Of a stretch of 12,392 nt of DNA, positions 1 through 7,339 are shown piece by piece. The position numbers and the translations under genes are program-made. The first letter of the stretch is position 1. Each line of letters begins with the position of its first letter. The DNA comes from Actinomycetota bacterium. Lineage in GTDB: Bacteria > Actinomycetota > Humimicrobiia > Humimicrobiales > Humimicrobiaceae. The stretch is from assembly GCA_022865545.1 (NCBI GenBank), contig JALHTA010000109.1:1-12392 (forward strand), given 5' to 3'. Under the pieces are notes generated by a model. It made no database searches. It was not told the origin of the DNA and worked only from the letters and a program-made list of their open reading frames with translations.

Positions 1-270
1 CTGACAAAGCTGGATATAGATAAACTTGGACTTGATATAATAGATAAAAAGATATTGGATACCCTGATTATAAAATTTGATGGAGGTCCTGTAGGAGTAA
101 GCACCATAGCTGCTTCAATTGGTGAAGAGGTAAATACAGTGGAAGATGTCTATGAGCCGTATCTGCTTCAACTTGGTTTTGTAAAAAGGACACCCAAGGG
201 GAGAATGGCTACCAAAAGGGCCTTTGACTACCTTGGGGTAAAGAAAGAAGATACACCAAAGCTTTTCTAG
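1..270 (+). CDS. ruvB: RuvB, Holliday junction branch migration helicase (3' end only)
   Basis: The gene enters from the left edge, so only the last 89 residues and the TAG stop are present. RuvB is the hexameric AAA+ motor that, with RuvA, drives branch migration of Holliday junctions. The visible part is the C-terminal winged-helix DNA-binding domain. Hallmarks are [25 protein letters not shown], an [14 protein letters not shown] helix, and [13 protein letters not shown], which matches the RuvB signature RTPRGRxAT with Arg replaced by Lys in the first basic position. The ATPase motifs lie outside the window. queA follows after 15 bases, the arrangement usual in Bacillota (ruvA-ruvB-queA-tgt). 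Identification is secure; whether ruvA or ruvC lie upstream cannot be seen. Confidence 0.96.
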   Translation: MTKLDIDKLGLDIIDKKILDTLIIKFDGGPVGVSTIAASIGEEVNTVEDVYEPYLLQLGFVKRTPKGRMATKRAFDYLGVKKEDTPKLF

Positions 271-285
271 CAGTACTGATGAATT

Positions 286-1314
286 ATGAGAACTGAATTG
301 TTTGATTATAGATTACCCCGGGATTTTATTGCCCAAAAACCGCTGCCTTTAAGGGATCATTCAAGAATGATGGTACTTGACCGTAAGAGCGGCAGCATAA
401 TACATGACAATTTTTTTAATATTAGCAAGTATCTTTGCCCGGGCGATGTGCTGGTTATTAATGAAAGCCGTGTAAGCAGGTGCAGGATATTAGGAAAAAA
501 AGAAAGCACGGGTGCCCAAATAGAATGTTTTGTTCTACAAAAAGTAAATATTTTTGATGAAGATAATGAGTATGAAGTCCTTTTAAAGCCATCTAAAAGA
601 TTAAAAACAGGGGATAAGGTTGTCCTGGGTGATCATTTCCTAAAAATATTATCAAAAGGTGAATATGGAAAAGCTATTGTTGTTTTTAGTTCTAATATAA
701 ATGAAATATTTGATAGTGTTGGCCAATTGCCGCTTCCACCTTATATAAAAGGCAGGGATTTTGATGAAAACCGCTACCAGACAGTTTATGCGTCCAAAGA
801 AGGATCGGCAGCGGCTCCTACAGCAGGGCTTCACTTTACAAAAGAATTGATATCCAGTCTTAAAGAAAAAGGGATATTTTTTGCCAAAATAATCCTTGAT
901 ATTGGTCTTGGTACTTTCAGGCCGATCTCAGCTCAGGATATCAGGGAGCACCGGATGCATGAGGAGTACTACTATATTGATAGCAGGGAGGCCGGTATCA
1001 TAGAAGATGGAAGGCAAAGACCCGGTAGCAAAATAATAGCCGTGGGCACAACAGCTGCAAGGTTACTTGAGACACTCATGCAAAAGTTTGGTAAAGTAAT
1101 GGAGGGAAGCGGATATACTGGTATTTATATCTATCCGCCATATAAGTTTAAAGCAGTGGACTGTATGATAACTAATTTTCATCTTCCCCGTTCCTCTCTT
1201 CTTGTAATGGTAAGTGCGTTTACCGGACGTGAAAAAATACTTGGTGCATACGATGAAGCGAAAAGAAATAATTACAGATTTTACAGTTTTGGTGACTGCA
1301 TGTTTATAAAATGA
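286..1314 (+). CDS. queA: QueA, S-adenosylmethionine:tRNA ribosyltransferase-isomerase
   Basis: QueA transfers and isomerises the ribosyl part of S-adenosylmethionine onto preQ1 in tRNA to give epoxyqueuosine, the step after Tgt. It is cytoplasmic and normally about 340 residues; this protein has 342. Family blocks in order: DYRLPRDFIAQKPLPLRDHS (residues 7-26), VINESRVSRCRI (57-68), LPLPPYIKGRDFDENRYQTV (148-167), GSAAAPTAGLHFT (173-185), DIGLGTFRPI (205-214), HRMHEEYY (222-229), AVGTTAARLLE (252-262), and TNFHLPRSSLLVMVSAF with YRFYSFGDCMFI at the C-terminus. Two local changes from the common pattern are NESRV in place of NDTRV, and YPPY (283-286) in place of YPGY. ATG 286 is chosen because the protein begins exactly where the family does; only a poor Shine-Dalgarno lies upstream. 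It sits 15 bases after ruvB and 34 bases before tgt, its pathway partner. Confidence 0.97.
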   Translation: MRTELFDYRLPRDFIAQKPLPLRDHSRMMVLDRKSGSIIHDNFFNISKYLCPGDVLVINESRVSRCRILGKKESTGAQIECFVLQKVNIFDEDNEYEVLLKPSKRLKTGDKVVLGDHFLKILSKGEYGKAIVVFSSNINEIFDSVGQLPLPPYIKGRDFDENRYQTVYASKEGSAAAPTAGLHFTKELISSLKEKGIFFAKIILDIGLGTFRPISAQDIREHRMHEEYYYIDSREAGIIEDGRQRPGSKIIAVGTTAARLLETLMQKFGKVMEGSGYTGIYIYPPYKFKAVDCMITNFHLPRSSLLVMVSAFTGREKILGAYDEAKRNNYRFYSFGDCMFIK

Positions 1315-1348
1315 TCCATTATATTTATCAAATAATTATTTTACGCTT

Positions 1349-2470
1349 ATGTTTAAGATAGAGAAAAAAGATAAAAATACAGAAGCCAGGACCGGTATAT
1401 TTGAAACTGCACATGGTCCGGTTAAAACTCCGGTTTTTATGCCTGTGGGGACAAAGGGTACAGTAAAAGCAATAAGGCCTGAGGACCTATATAGTTTTGG
1501 AAGTAATATAATACTGGGAAATCTCTATCATCTATATCTCCAACCCGGGATAGATATCATAGAAGCTGCCGGAGGGATCCATTCATTTATGAATTGGGGA
1601 AAGAGCATACTTACAGACAGTGGTGGTTTCCAGGTATTCAGCCTGGGAAAAATAAGAAAAATAATAGATGAAGGCGTCCAGTTTAAATCTATTATTGATG
1701 GCTCAGTTCATCTTTTTACACCAGAAAACGTTGTAAAGATGCAATCAAGAATGGGAAGCGATATTGCAATGGTGCTTGATGAATGTATACCTTTTAATCA
1801 GGACTATGATTATACAAAAGATGCGGCATTAAGGACCATTAAATGGGCAGAACTATCGCTTATTGAAAGAAAGGCCGGAGATATAAGGAGCGACATGAAG
1901 ATCTTTGGCATAATACAAGGCGGTTTTATCAAAGATTTAAGAAGCTACTCGGCTGAAGTCATCTCCGGTATGGATTTTGACGGCACAGCCATAGGGGGTT
2001 TAAGTGTCGGTGAAGAAAGAGGCAGGACATTTGAAATGCTGGATCATACTATTCAAAATGTAGACCGGAGAAAGCCGCTGTATTTTATGGGACTCGGGGA
2101 CCCGGTAGGAATACTTGAAGCTATTGGATCAGGTATAGATATGTTTGATTGTGTTATGCCTACAAGAATATCCAGGAATGGAAGTGCCTTTACACCACTT
2201 GGAAGGATAAATCTAAAGAACAAAAAATATACAAGGGATTTTGAACCTATTGATAAGACATGTGATTGTTATGCATGCAGGAATTATTCAGCAGCATATT
2301 TAAAGCATCTGATAAAGAGCAGGGAGATATTTGCAAGCATGCTTCTCACCATACATAATTTGAATTTTATATTCAAGTTGGTAGATGCCTCAAGAGATGC
2401 CATAGCCGCAGGAAATTTCAAGCAATTCAAGAAAGATTTTCTAAATAATTATAAAATTAAAGGAGTCTGA
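1349..2470 (+). CDS. tgt: Tgt, tRNA-guanine(34) transglycosylase (queuine/preQ1 type)
   Basis: Tgt exchanges guanine at the wobble position of GUN-anticodon tRNAs (Asp, Asn, His, Tyr) for preQ1, the entry step of queuosine formation. The 373-residue length is normal for the bacterial enzyme. Visible motifs: TPVFMPVGTKGTVKAI (27-42), LTDSGGFQVFSL (88-99) with general acid/base Asp90, GIIQGG (187-192), GGLSVGE (216-222) in the base-binding pocket, MFDCVMPTRISRNGSAF (265-281) with nucleophile Asp267, and the zinc site CDCYAC plus TIHNL (Cys305, Cys307, Cys310, His336). Catalytic and zinc residues are all intact. No Shine-Dalgarno precedes ATG 1349; the 34-base spacer from queA is purely AT-rich, yet the MFKIE start matches the family. 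A 9-bp hairpin begins in the last codons. Its substrate pairing with HisRS and AspRS tRNAs in the same cluster is suggestive only. Confidence 0.97.
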   Translation: MFKIEKKDKNTEARTGIFETAHGPVKTPVFMPVGTKGTVKAIRPEDLYSFGSNIILGNLYHLYLQPGIDIIEAAGGIHSFMNWGKSILTDSGGFQVFSLGKIRKIIDEGVQFKSIIDGSVHLFTPENVVKMQSRMGSDIAMVLDECIPFNQDYDYTKDAALRTIKWAELSLIERKAGDIRSDMKIFGIIQGGFIKDLRSYSAEVISGMDFDGTAIGGLSVGEERGRTFEMLDHTIQNVDRRKPLYFMGLGDPVGILEAIGSGIDMFDCVMPTRISRNGSAFTPLGRINLKNKKYTRDFEPIDKTCDCYACRNYSAAYLKHLIKSREIFASMLLTIHNLNFIFKLVDASRDAIAAGNFKQFKKDFLNNYKIKGV

Positions 2471-2493
2471 GCCCAGTTCTCGGACAGGCTCCT
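2461..2493 (+). repeat. Hairpin overlapping the tgt stop codon
   Basis: AGGAGTCTG (2461-2469) pairs with CAGGCTCCT (2485-2493) over 9 bp with a single G-T wobble, around a 15-base loop. The 5' arm contains the last two Tgt codons and part of the stop. On the + strand the stem is followed by nine A residues rather than a T-tract, so it is not a canonical intrinsic terminator for tgt. Read on the - strand, the stem is followed by a moderately T-rich stretch (complement of about 2444-2460), but no gene transcribed leftward ends here. It may be a 3'-end stability or processing element, or a weak terminator. Function is inferred; the base pairing is seen directly. Confidence 0.6.
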
Positions 2494-2511
2494 AAAAAAA
2501 AATGGAAAAGT

Positions 2512-2517
2512 TATAAT
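2512..2517 (+). promoter_or_regulatory. Possible -10 box upstream of yajC
   Basis: TATAAT at 2512-2517 is a perfect match to the sigma-70/sigma-A -10 consensus and lies 72 bases before the yajC start. No good -35 hexamer is found 16-18 bases upstream (the positions fall in CTCCTA of the hairpin arm), and no TG extension precedes it. A second weak pair, TTGCAA (2524-2529) and TAATAG (2548-2553) with an 18-base spacer, is an alternative. In such AT-rich sequence a TATAAT can occur by chance, so this is a tentative call supported mainly by its place in the only sizeable gap. Confidence 0.25.
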
Positions 2518-2573
2518 TTTTATTTGCAAAAATTTTAAAAAAGTTAATAATAGTAATATTTGATTAATAATAT

Positions 2574-2579
2574 AAGGAG
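2574..2579 (+). promoter_or_regulatory. Shine-Dalgarno that fixes the yajC start
   Basis: AAGGAG lies 10 bases before ATG 2590 and is the strongest ribosome binding site in this part of the window. It rules out the in-frame TTG at 2560, which lies upstream of it and would place the site inside the coding region. Confidence 0.75.
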
Positions 2580-2589
2580 TGAAATAAAA

Positions 2590-3018
2590 ATGAAGTATTC
2601 AAAAAAGATGATTGCGATTATTGTTTTGAGCATTATGCTCATCAGTCTTTCTGCTTTTTCAGTGAGTTGTCTTCCTTTAACAGGAACGACTGATGGTGGA
2701 GCAGATGCTGGACCAGCTACAGCTGAAGAACCTACCGGTTTTGCTGCTCTATTTGCACAATACGGCACATGGGTATGGCTTGCTATTCTTGTAGTGGCTT
2801 TTTACTTTCTTCTAATAAGGCCGCAACGTACAAGAAGCAAAAAAGCACAGGAGCTTGTGTCCAGCCTTACACGTGGAGACGAAGTAGTAACTGCTGGCGG
2901 TTTTCATGGAAGGATCAAGGACATCAGGGATGATGTTATAGTAATAACAATTGCTTCAGGTGTAGATGTAAAAGTAAGTAAAAGCTCTGTATCTAAAAAT
3001 GTTACTACACAGAAATAG
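2590..3018 (+). CDS. yajC: YajC, Sec translocase accessory subunit with extra N-terminal segment
   Basis: YajC is the small membrane partner of SecD-SecF in the Sec export complex. The core is clear: transmembrane segment 61-76 (WVWLAILVVAFYFLLI) followed by RPQRTRSKKAQELVSSL (77-93) and GDEVVTAGGFHGRIKDI (96-112), then a beta-rich cytoplasmic tail. The protein is 142 residues, longer than the usual roughly 85-110. The extra part is an N-terminal segment: MKYSKK, a hydrophobic stretch 7-22, SAFSVSC with Cys27, and a Gly/Ala/Thr/Pro-rich linker 28-50. This looks like a signal peptide or signal anchor, possibly a lipoprotein signal, although Ser at -3 is a poor lipobox residue. ATG 2590 is chosen over the upstream TTG 2560 because of AAGGAG at 2574-2579. 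secD follows after 73 bases. Confidence 0.93.
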   Translation: MKYSKKMIAIIVLSIMLISLSAFSVSCLPLTGTTDGGADAGPATAEEPTGFAALFAQYGTWVWLAILVVAFYFLLIRPQRTRSKKAQELVSSLTRGDEVVTAGGFHGRIKDIRDDVIVITIASGVDVKVSKSSVSKNVTTQK

Positions 3019-3091
3019 ATAATTAATTTAATAATATAGCAGATAGTCAAACTATAGGCGTAATCAAGTTTATATCTAGAAATTAAAAGGG

Positions 3092-4684
3092 ATGCGCAAT
3101 AAAAAAATAAATATTATAGTAGTTATTGCATTTATATTAATAATTGGTGTAAGCCTTTATTATGTGATAGCTGAGCCGATAAATCTTGGACTGGACCTAA
3201 AAGGCGGGACACAGATAATACTTAAACCTGTCGAGGGTGAAGATTCAAATGTTACAGATGAGTCTCTTGATAAAGCTATGCTTATAATCCGTGACAGGAT
3301 CGATATGCTTGGCGTATCAGAACCTCTTGTAACCCGTGATAGTTCTAATAATATAATAATACAACTGCCCGGTGTCAGTGATCCTGACAGGGCGCTACAG
3401 GTTATTGGAAAAACTGCTCAGCTTGAATTCAGGATTCTGGGTGGAACACTGATCTCAAGAACTGGGCAGACAACAGAATTTATTAGATTTGACCCTGACA
3501 CCGGGGAACTTATATATGACGGTGAACCTGACGAAATAATCCTTGTAGACGGCGTGAACTCAGCTTCTCCTACTAAGACAGGAGTACTTCATGAGGATCC
3601 GGAAACAGGCGACCTCTTTATTATGGACAGGGATTTTGTTCCGGAGGAAGGTACTGTTCAAGATAATGCTACTGAGACCACAGCTTTATCCGGCGTGATC
3701 GGAAAATTAGTCTATAATGAGGCCACCCGTGAGTTGATTCTTATAGATATAGACAATAATAAGGCCATCGGAGAATTATTAATAGATTCCAGGACGGAGG
3801 CAGCGTCTCTTGTTGGTCCAGTTTTGCTTACAGGTGATAAACTTGCCAGGGCAAGTGCAGGATATGATTCAAATGGAAGAATAGTGGTAACCCTTAGTTT
3901 CAAGGAAGAGGGCTCCGGTACATTTGAGGACATAACAAGGGAAAATATTGGTGAACAGTTAACTATCGTCCTTGATGAGGAAATAAAGTCGGCACCTTTC
4001 TTAAATGTAGTAATAACAGGCGGAGACGCGGTCATAGAAGGTATTAATAGCCTGGAAGAGGCTAAGGATATTGCACTTGTATTACAAACAGGTGCTCTTC
4101 CCGTAAACCTTATAATAGAAGAAAGCAGTACCGTTGGACCTACTCTAGGAAAGGATGCACTGGATAAAGGTATTTACGCAGGTATTATCGGACTGGCACT
4201 TATCTTAATATTTATGATTGCGTATTACCGTGGTCTTGGTCTTATATCAATACTCAGTCTTACGATCTATGTTATTATTTTCTGGGGCATAATGGCAGGA
4301 ATCGGCGCTGCACTTACACTTCCTGGTATTGCCGGGATAATATTGACCATAGGTATGGCCGTTGACGCAAATGTAATAATATTTGCCAGGATAAGGGAAG
4401 AGGGCCGTAAGGGCAAGTCTCCAAGAATAGCAATTGGAGATGGTTTTAAACATGCATTAAGGACTATTGTCGATGCCAATGTGACTACCCTTATAACGGC
4501 TGCAGCACTTTACCAATTTGGTACCGGACCTATCAAGGGTTTTGCAGTCACTCTTGCACTTGGTGTTGTAATCAGTATGGTGATAAGCATGCTCTTTACC
4601 AGGTCCTTATTATTTCTTGTAGCCGGACTACCAAGGATAGCTTCCCCTGGATTTATCGGTGTTAAAATTGAAAAGGAGAAGTAG
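3092..4684 (+). CDS. secD: SecD, protein export membrane protein
   Basis: SecD is the RND-superfamily subunit that, with SecF, uses the proton gradient to pull exported proteins out of the Sec channel. Layout of the 530 residues: transmembrane segment 1 (8-26), NLGLDLKGGTQIIL (31-44), the large extracytoplasmic P1 domain (about 45-355), then five membrane segments from about 360 to 512. Family motifs are DRIDMLGVSEP (68-78), NIIIQLPGV (87-95), GMAVDANVIIFARIREE (421-437) with the conserved Asp in segment 4, and GFKHALRTIVDANVTTLITA (451-470). P1 contains an acidic stretch (about 130-230) with three similar units. The AAAAGGG ribosome binding site abuts ATG 3092 with no spacer; an in-frame stop at 3077-3079 excludes an earlier start. 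secF begins two bases after the stop, so SecD and SecF are separate, not fused as in Bacillus. Confidence 0.97.
   Translation: MRNKKINIIVVIAFILIIGVSLYYVIAEPINLGLDLKGGTQIILKPVEGEDSNVTDESLDKAMLIIRDRIDMLGVSEPLVTRDSSNNIIIQLPGVSDPDRALQVIGKTAQLEFRILGGTLISRTGQTTEFIRFDPDTGELIYDGEPDEIILVDGVNSASPTKTGVLHEDPETGDLFIMDRDFVPEEGTVQDNATETTALSGVIGKLVYNEATRELILIDIDNNKAIGELLIDSRTEAASLVGPVLLTGDKLARASAGYDSNGRIVVTLSFKEEGSGTFEDITRENIGEQLTIVLDEEIKSAPFLNVVITGGDAVIEGINSLEEAKDIALVLQTGALPVNLIIEESSTVGPTLGKDALDKGIYAGIIGLALILIFMIAYYRGLGLISILSLTIYVIIFWGIMAGIGAALTLPGIAGIILTIGMAVDANVIIFARIREEGRKGKSPRIAIGDGFKHALRTIVDANVTTLITAAALYQFGTGPIKGFAVTLALGVVISMVISMLFTRSLLFLVAGLPRIASPGFIGVKIEKEK
3491..3748 (+). repeat. Three-fold protein repeat inside the SecD P1 domain
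   Basis: Three similar units are seen in the translated protein: DPDTGELIYD (residues 134-143), DPETGDLFIMD (169-179) and NEATRELILID (209-219), 35 and 40 residues apart. The shared pattern is Asp/Asn-x-x-Thr-Gly/Arg-Glu/Asp-Leu-Ile/Phe ending in Asp. The first two units are also alike at DNA level; the third is more diverged. They could be beta-hairpin turns in an insertion of the extracytoplasmic domain. The similarity is seen directly; structure and role are inference. Confidence 0.45.
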
Positions 4685-4686
4685 TC

Positions 4687-5589
4687 TTGAATCAAAAAAC
4701 AGCCCGTTTTGATTTTATCGGGAAAAGAAAAATATGGTTTATTATCTCACTTGTAGCGGTACTTCTCGGAGTTACCGGATATTTTATACAGGGTGGTTTT
4801 AATTTTGGAATAGATTTTCTTGGAGGATCCCTAATAGAGGTAGAATTTGATGGTAATACCGATGTTGGGCAGATACGCGATGTCCTTGAGGAAACAGGTT
4901 ATGGAAGTTCGATCATCCAACAGACTGATGATAATAAATACATTATAAGGATAAAAGCTGAAGAGTTAGGGAAATCACTTGAAATAGAAGAAAAAGCCAG
5001 GATACTGGATGCACTTGATGAAGGTGTGGGGATAAATCCGGTTCTACTTCAGGACAGGACTGTAAACCCTGGTTTTGGAAGCATACTTATAAGAAATGCA
5101 CTTATGGCGATGGCCATAAGTCTCGCAGGAATACTTATTTATGTATGGATCAGATTTGAATTCCGTTTTGGAGCCACGGCAATAGTGACTCTTGCACATG
5201 ATGTACTTATAACCCTTGGCGTATATGCGATACTTAACCGCGAAATAAATACTTCTACGATTGCTGCTCTGCTAACAATAATAGGTTATTCATTAAATGA
5301 TACCATAGTTGTATTTGACAGGATCAGGGAAAATACTCCTAAGTCTAGAAGTCTTGGATACTCGACTATAGTAAATCAATCTGTAAATGTGACCTTATCC
5401 AGGTCGATAAATACTTCTTTGACCTCGCTATTTCCTGTAATACTTCTGCTAATACTCGGAACCACGGCATTAAAGGATTTTGCACTTGCCCTGACTATAG
5501 GCATAATAACAGGTACTTACTCATCCATATTCTTCGCAAGTCCGCTACTTGTTGTATGGAATAACAGATTTTCAAAATATAAAAAATAA
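4687..5589 (+). CDS. secF: SecF, protein export membrane protein
   Basis: SecF forms a heterodimer with SecD in the cytoplasmic membrane. The 300-residue length is typical. It has an N-terminal transmembrane segment (about 16-34), the family signature FNFGIDFLGGSLIEVEF (39-55), a small extracytoplasmic domain to about 130, then five membrane segments. Further motifs are RFEFRFGATAIVTLAHDVLI (156-175), GYSLNDTIVVFDRIRE (200-215) with the conserved Asp in segment 4, and SRSINTSLTSLFPV (238-251). The start is TTG 4687, supported by AAGGAG at 4673-4678 with an 8-base spacer and by a normal SecF N-terminus. The gene starts two bases after secD, which argues for translational coupling and equal production. 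recJ begins one base after its TAA stop. Confidence 0.97.
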   Translation: MNQKTARFDFIGKRKIWFIISLVAVLLGVTGYFIQGGFNFGIDFLGGSLIEVEFDGNTDVGQIRDVLEETGYGSSIIQQTDDNKYIIRIKAEELGKSLEIEEKARILDALDEGVGINPVLLQDRTVNPGFGSILIRNALMAMAISLAGILIYVWIRFEFRFGATAIVTLAHDVLITLGVYAILNREINTSTIAALLTIIGYSLNDTIVVFDRIRENTPKSRSLGYSTIVNQSVNVTLSRSINTSLTSLFPVILLLILGTTALKDFALALTIGIITGTYSSIFFASPLLVVWNNRFSKYKK

Positions 5590-5590
5590 A

Positions 5591-7339
5591 ATGACCGAAA
5601 TCCCTGATAATTGGAGATTAAGATGTCCTTTACCAGATATGGACATTAAAAGTGGGCGCAGGGATCCGGACAGTAAAAAGTACTCTAATTCATTTCTTGA
5701 GGTCCTTGCCTTAAGAAAATTTTTCACAGAAGAGAGTATTGAAGATTTTCTAAACCCCCAGATCAAATCCTTGCATGATCCATACCTGCTCTCAGGAATG
5801 GAAAAAGGTGTAAAACGGATCATACAAGCAATTAGCAACAAAGAAAAAATATCTGTTTTTGGGGATTATGATGCAGACGGGATAATAAGTTCTGTACTGA
5901 TATATAATTTTCTTAGGAAGCTGGGCATAGATACCGATATTTATATTCCTGACAGGTTTGAAGAGGGATATGATCTTAGTCTTGATTATATAAGACAGGT
6001 TACTGAAAAGAAAAAGTATGATCTTATAATAAGCGTTGATTGCGGTACGAATAATCATGATGTGCAGCAGTTTTTAAGAGATGAGCCCGGAGGACCAGAT
6101 GTTATAGTTTGCGATCATCATAATGCATCTTTTAAAGAATGCCCGGATGATGAAAACTATATAATAATAAATCCCAAACTTCCAGGCTGCACCTATCCTT
6201 ATAAATTTTTAAGTGGTGCAGGAGTAAGTTTTAAATTTATAATAGGGGTATTAAGGAAGCTTGGGGACAATAAAAAGACTTATTTTGATAAGGATTATCT
6301 AAGTTCACTTCTAGATCTTATAGCTATTTCGACTATTGCAGACGTGATGCCGCTGAATGGTGAGAACAGAATACTGGTAAAAAAAGGGCTGGAAAGAATA
6401 AACAAGACCAAAAACAAAGGTCTTAAAACACTTATTGAAACTGCAATTGGTAATAATCCGAATATAAATGAATATGATATAGGTTTTATCATCGCTCCCA
6501 GGCTCAATGCAGCCGGGCGCATGAAAAATGCGATGGATAGCTTTAACTTGCTTTCTGCGGAGGATAAGGATTTTGCAAGTATTGCCATAAAACTTGAAAA
6601 TTTTAATAAAAAGAGGCAGAACCTTCAAGCAGAAATACTTGAGGAGATCATGGGATCTTATGATCTTGAAGAAATAGCCGACTCTAAGAGAATTTTTATT
6701 GCATATTCCCGTAAATGGAGTGAAGGTGTCCTGGGGATAGTGGCATCTGAAATAGTAAAAAGATTTAATATTCCTGCGATACTATTCAGGGAAAAAGAGG
6801 GTAAATTAAAAGGTTCCGGAAGAAGTACGCCCGGATTTGATCTTTATGGGAATCTACTCGGACTAAATACCCTTTTTGAAAAATTTGGCGGACATAGACA
6901 GGCATGCGGTATAAGTATGGATATTAAATTATTCGATGATTTTTCTAAAAGATTTTCAAATATTGCAAAGGAAAAAATAAGACGTGAAGATCTTAGAGAA
7001 AAATATGAATATGATATGCTGCAAAAATTTACTGATATAGATATGAGGTTTATAGAGGAATTAGAACTACTCAGACCTTATGGTGAGTCAAATCCAAAAC
7101 CAGTATTTATTACCAGTGATTGCATTATAAAGCAGCTTGATTTCTTAAAAGGTGAAAAGCATTTAAAGATGACCCTGGAAAAGGACGGAATAAATTTTAA
7201 AGGACTTATATTTAATATAGATAGCAGGAAAAAAGAAATAATTAAAAAAAAACAAATGATACAAATATTATATAGTCTACAGTTAAATGTATGGAAGGGG
7301 TCAAAATCTATACAGCTTATTATAAAAGATATATACTAA
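5591..7339 (+). CDS. recJ: RecJ, single-stranded-DNA-specific 5'-3' exonuclease
   Basis: RecJ degrades single-stranded DNA 5' to 3' in recombination, base excision and mismatch repair, using two metal ions. The 582-residue protein has the DHH phosphoesterase motifs SVFGDYDADGIISS (88-101), ISVDCG (147-152), VIVCDHH (171-177) and STIADVMPL (247-255), then IAPRLNAAGRM (301-311). The DHHA1 domain shows KWSEGVLGIVAS (375-386), GSGRS (408-412) and FGGHRQACGISM (432-443). An OB-fold-like C-terminus follows (about 500-582, LRPYGESNPKPVF). Most RecJ proteins have Trp-His in the WxxGVxGIVAS block; here His is Ser377. ATG 5591 is used because the protein then starts like the family, with secF ending one base before. 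No Shine-Dalgarno is visible, so it probably depends on coupling to secF. An in-frame TTG at 5549 would overlap secF by 41 bases and has no ribosome binding site. Confidence 0.95.
   Translation: MTEIPDNWRLRCPLPDMDIKSGRRDPDSKKYSNSFLEVLALRKFFTEESIEDFLNPQIKSLHDPYLLSGMEKGVKRIIQAISNKEKISVFGDYDADGIISSVLIYNFLRKLGIDTDIYIPDRFEEGYDLSLDYIRQVTEKKKYDLIISVDCGTNNHDVQQFLRDEPGGPDVIVCDHHNASFKECPDDENYIIINPKLPGCTYPYKFLSGAGVSFKFIIGVLRKLGDNKKTYFDKDYLSSLLDLIAISTIADVMPLNGENRILVKKGLERINKTKNKGLKTLIETAIGNNPNINEYDIGFIIAPRLNAAGRMKNAMDSFNLLSAEDKDFASIAIKLENFNKKRQNLQAEILEEIMGSYDLEEIADSKRIFIAYSRKWSEGVLGIVASEIVKRFNIPAILFREKEGKLKGSGRSTPGFDLYGNLLGLNTLFEKFGGHRQACGISMDIKLFDDFSKRFSNIAKEKIRREDLREKYEYDMLQKFTDIDMRFIEELELLRPYGESNPKPVFITSDCIIKQLDFLKGEKHLKMTLEKDGINFKGLIFNIDSRKKEIIKKKQMIQILYSLQLNVWKGSKSIQLIIKDIY

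Larger units (their letters stand above)
2471..2589 (+). other. Longest intergenic gap, between tgt and yajC
   Basis: This 119-base gap is the largest in the window. It contains the 3' part of the hairpin at 2461-2493, a run of nine A residues, a TATAAT box, several A/T runs and the yajC ribosome binding site. Together these make it the most likely boundary between an upstream ruvB-queA-tgt unit and a downstream yajC-secDF-recJ-rel unit. No convincing small gene or known riboswitch fold was recognised. Confidence 0.5.

Noticed and set aside
279..296. Five-codon ORF overlapping the queA start
   Set aside because: Out of frame with queA, no Shine-Dalgarno, and no neat stop/start overlap like the one at recJ-rel.
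2502..2516. Four-codon ORF (ATG-GAA-AAG-TTA-TAA) after the hairpin
   Set aside because: No ribosome binding site and too short to tell from chance; nothing suggests a leader peptide with regulatory codons.
2560..2589. Upstream in-frame TTG start for yajC
   Set aside because: The strong AAGGAG at 2574-2579 lies downstream of this TTG and is placed for ATG 2590; the extra residues do not resemble the family.
3043..3055. Short inverted repeat ATAGT-CAA-ACTAT between yajC and secD
   Set aside because: Only five mostly A-T pairs and no T-tract; too weak to call a terminator or operator.
5549..5590. Upstream in-frame TTG start for recJ overlapping secF
   Set aside because: No ribosome binding site precedes it and the added residues are just the out-of-frame reading of the SecF C-terminus.
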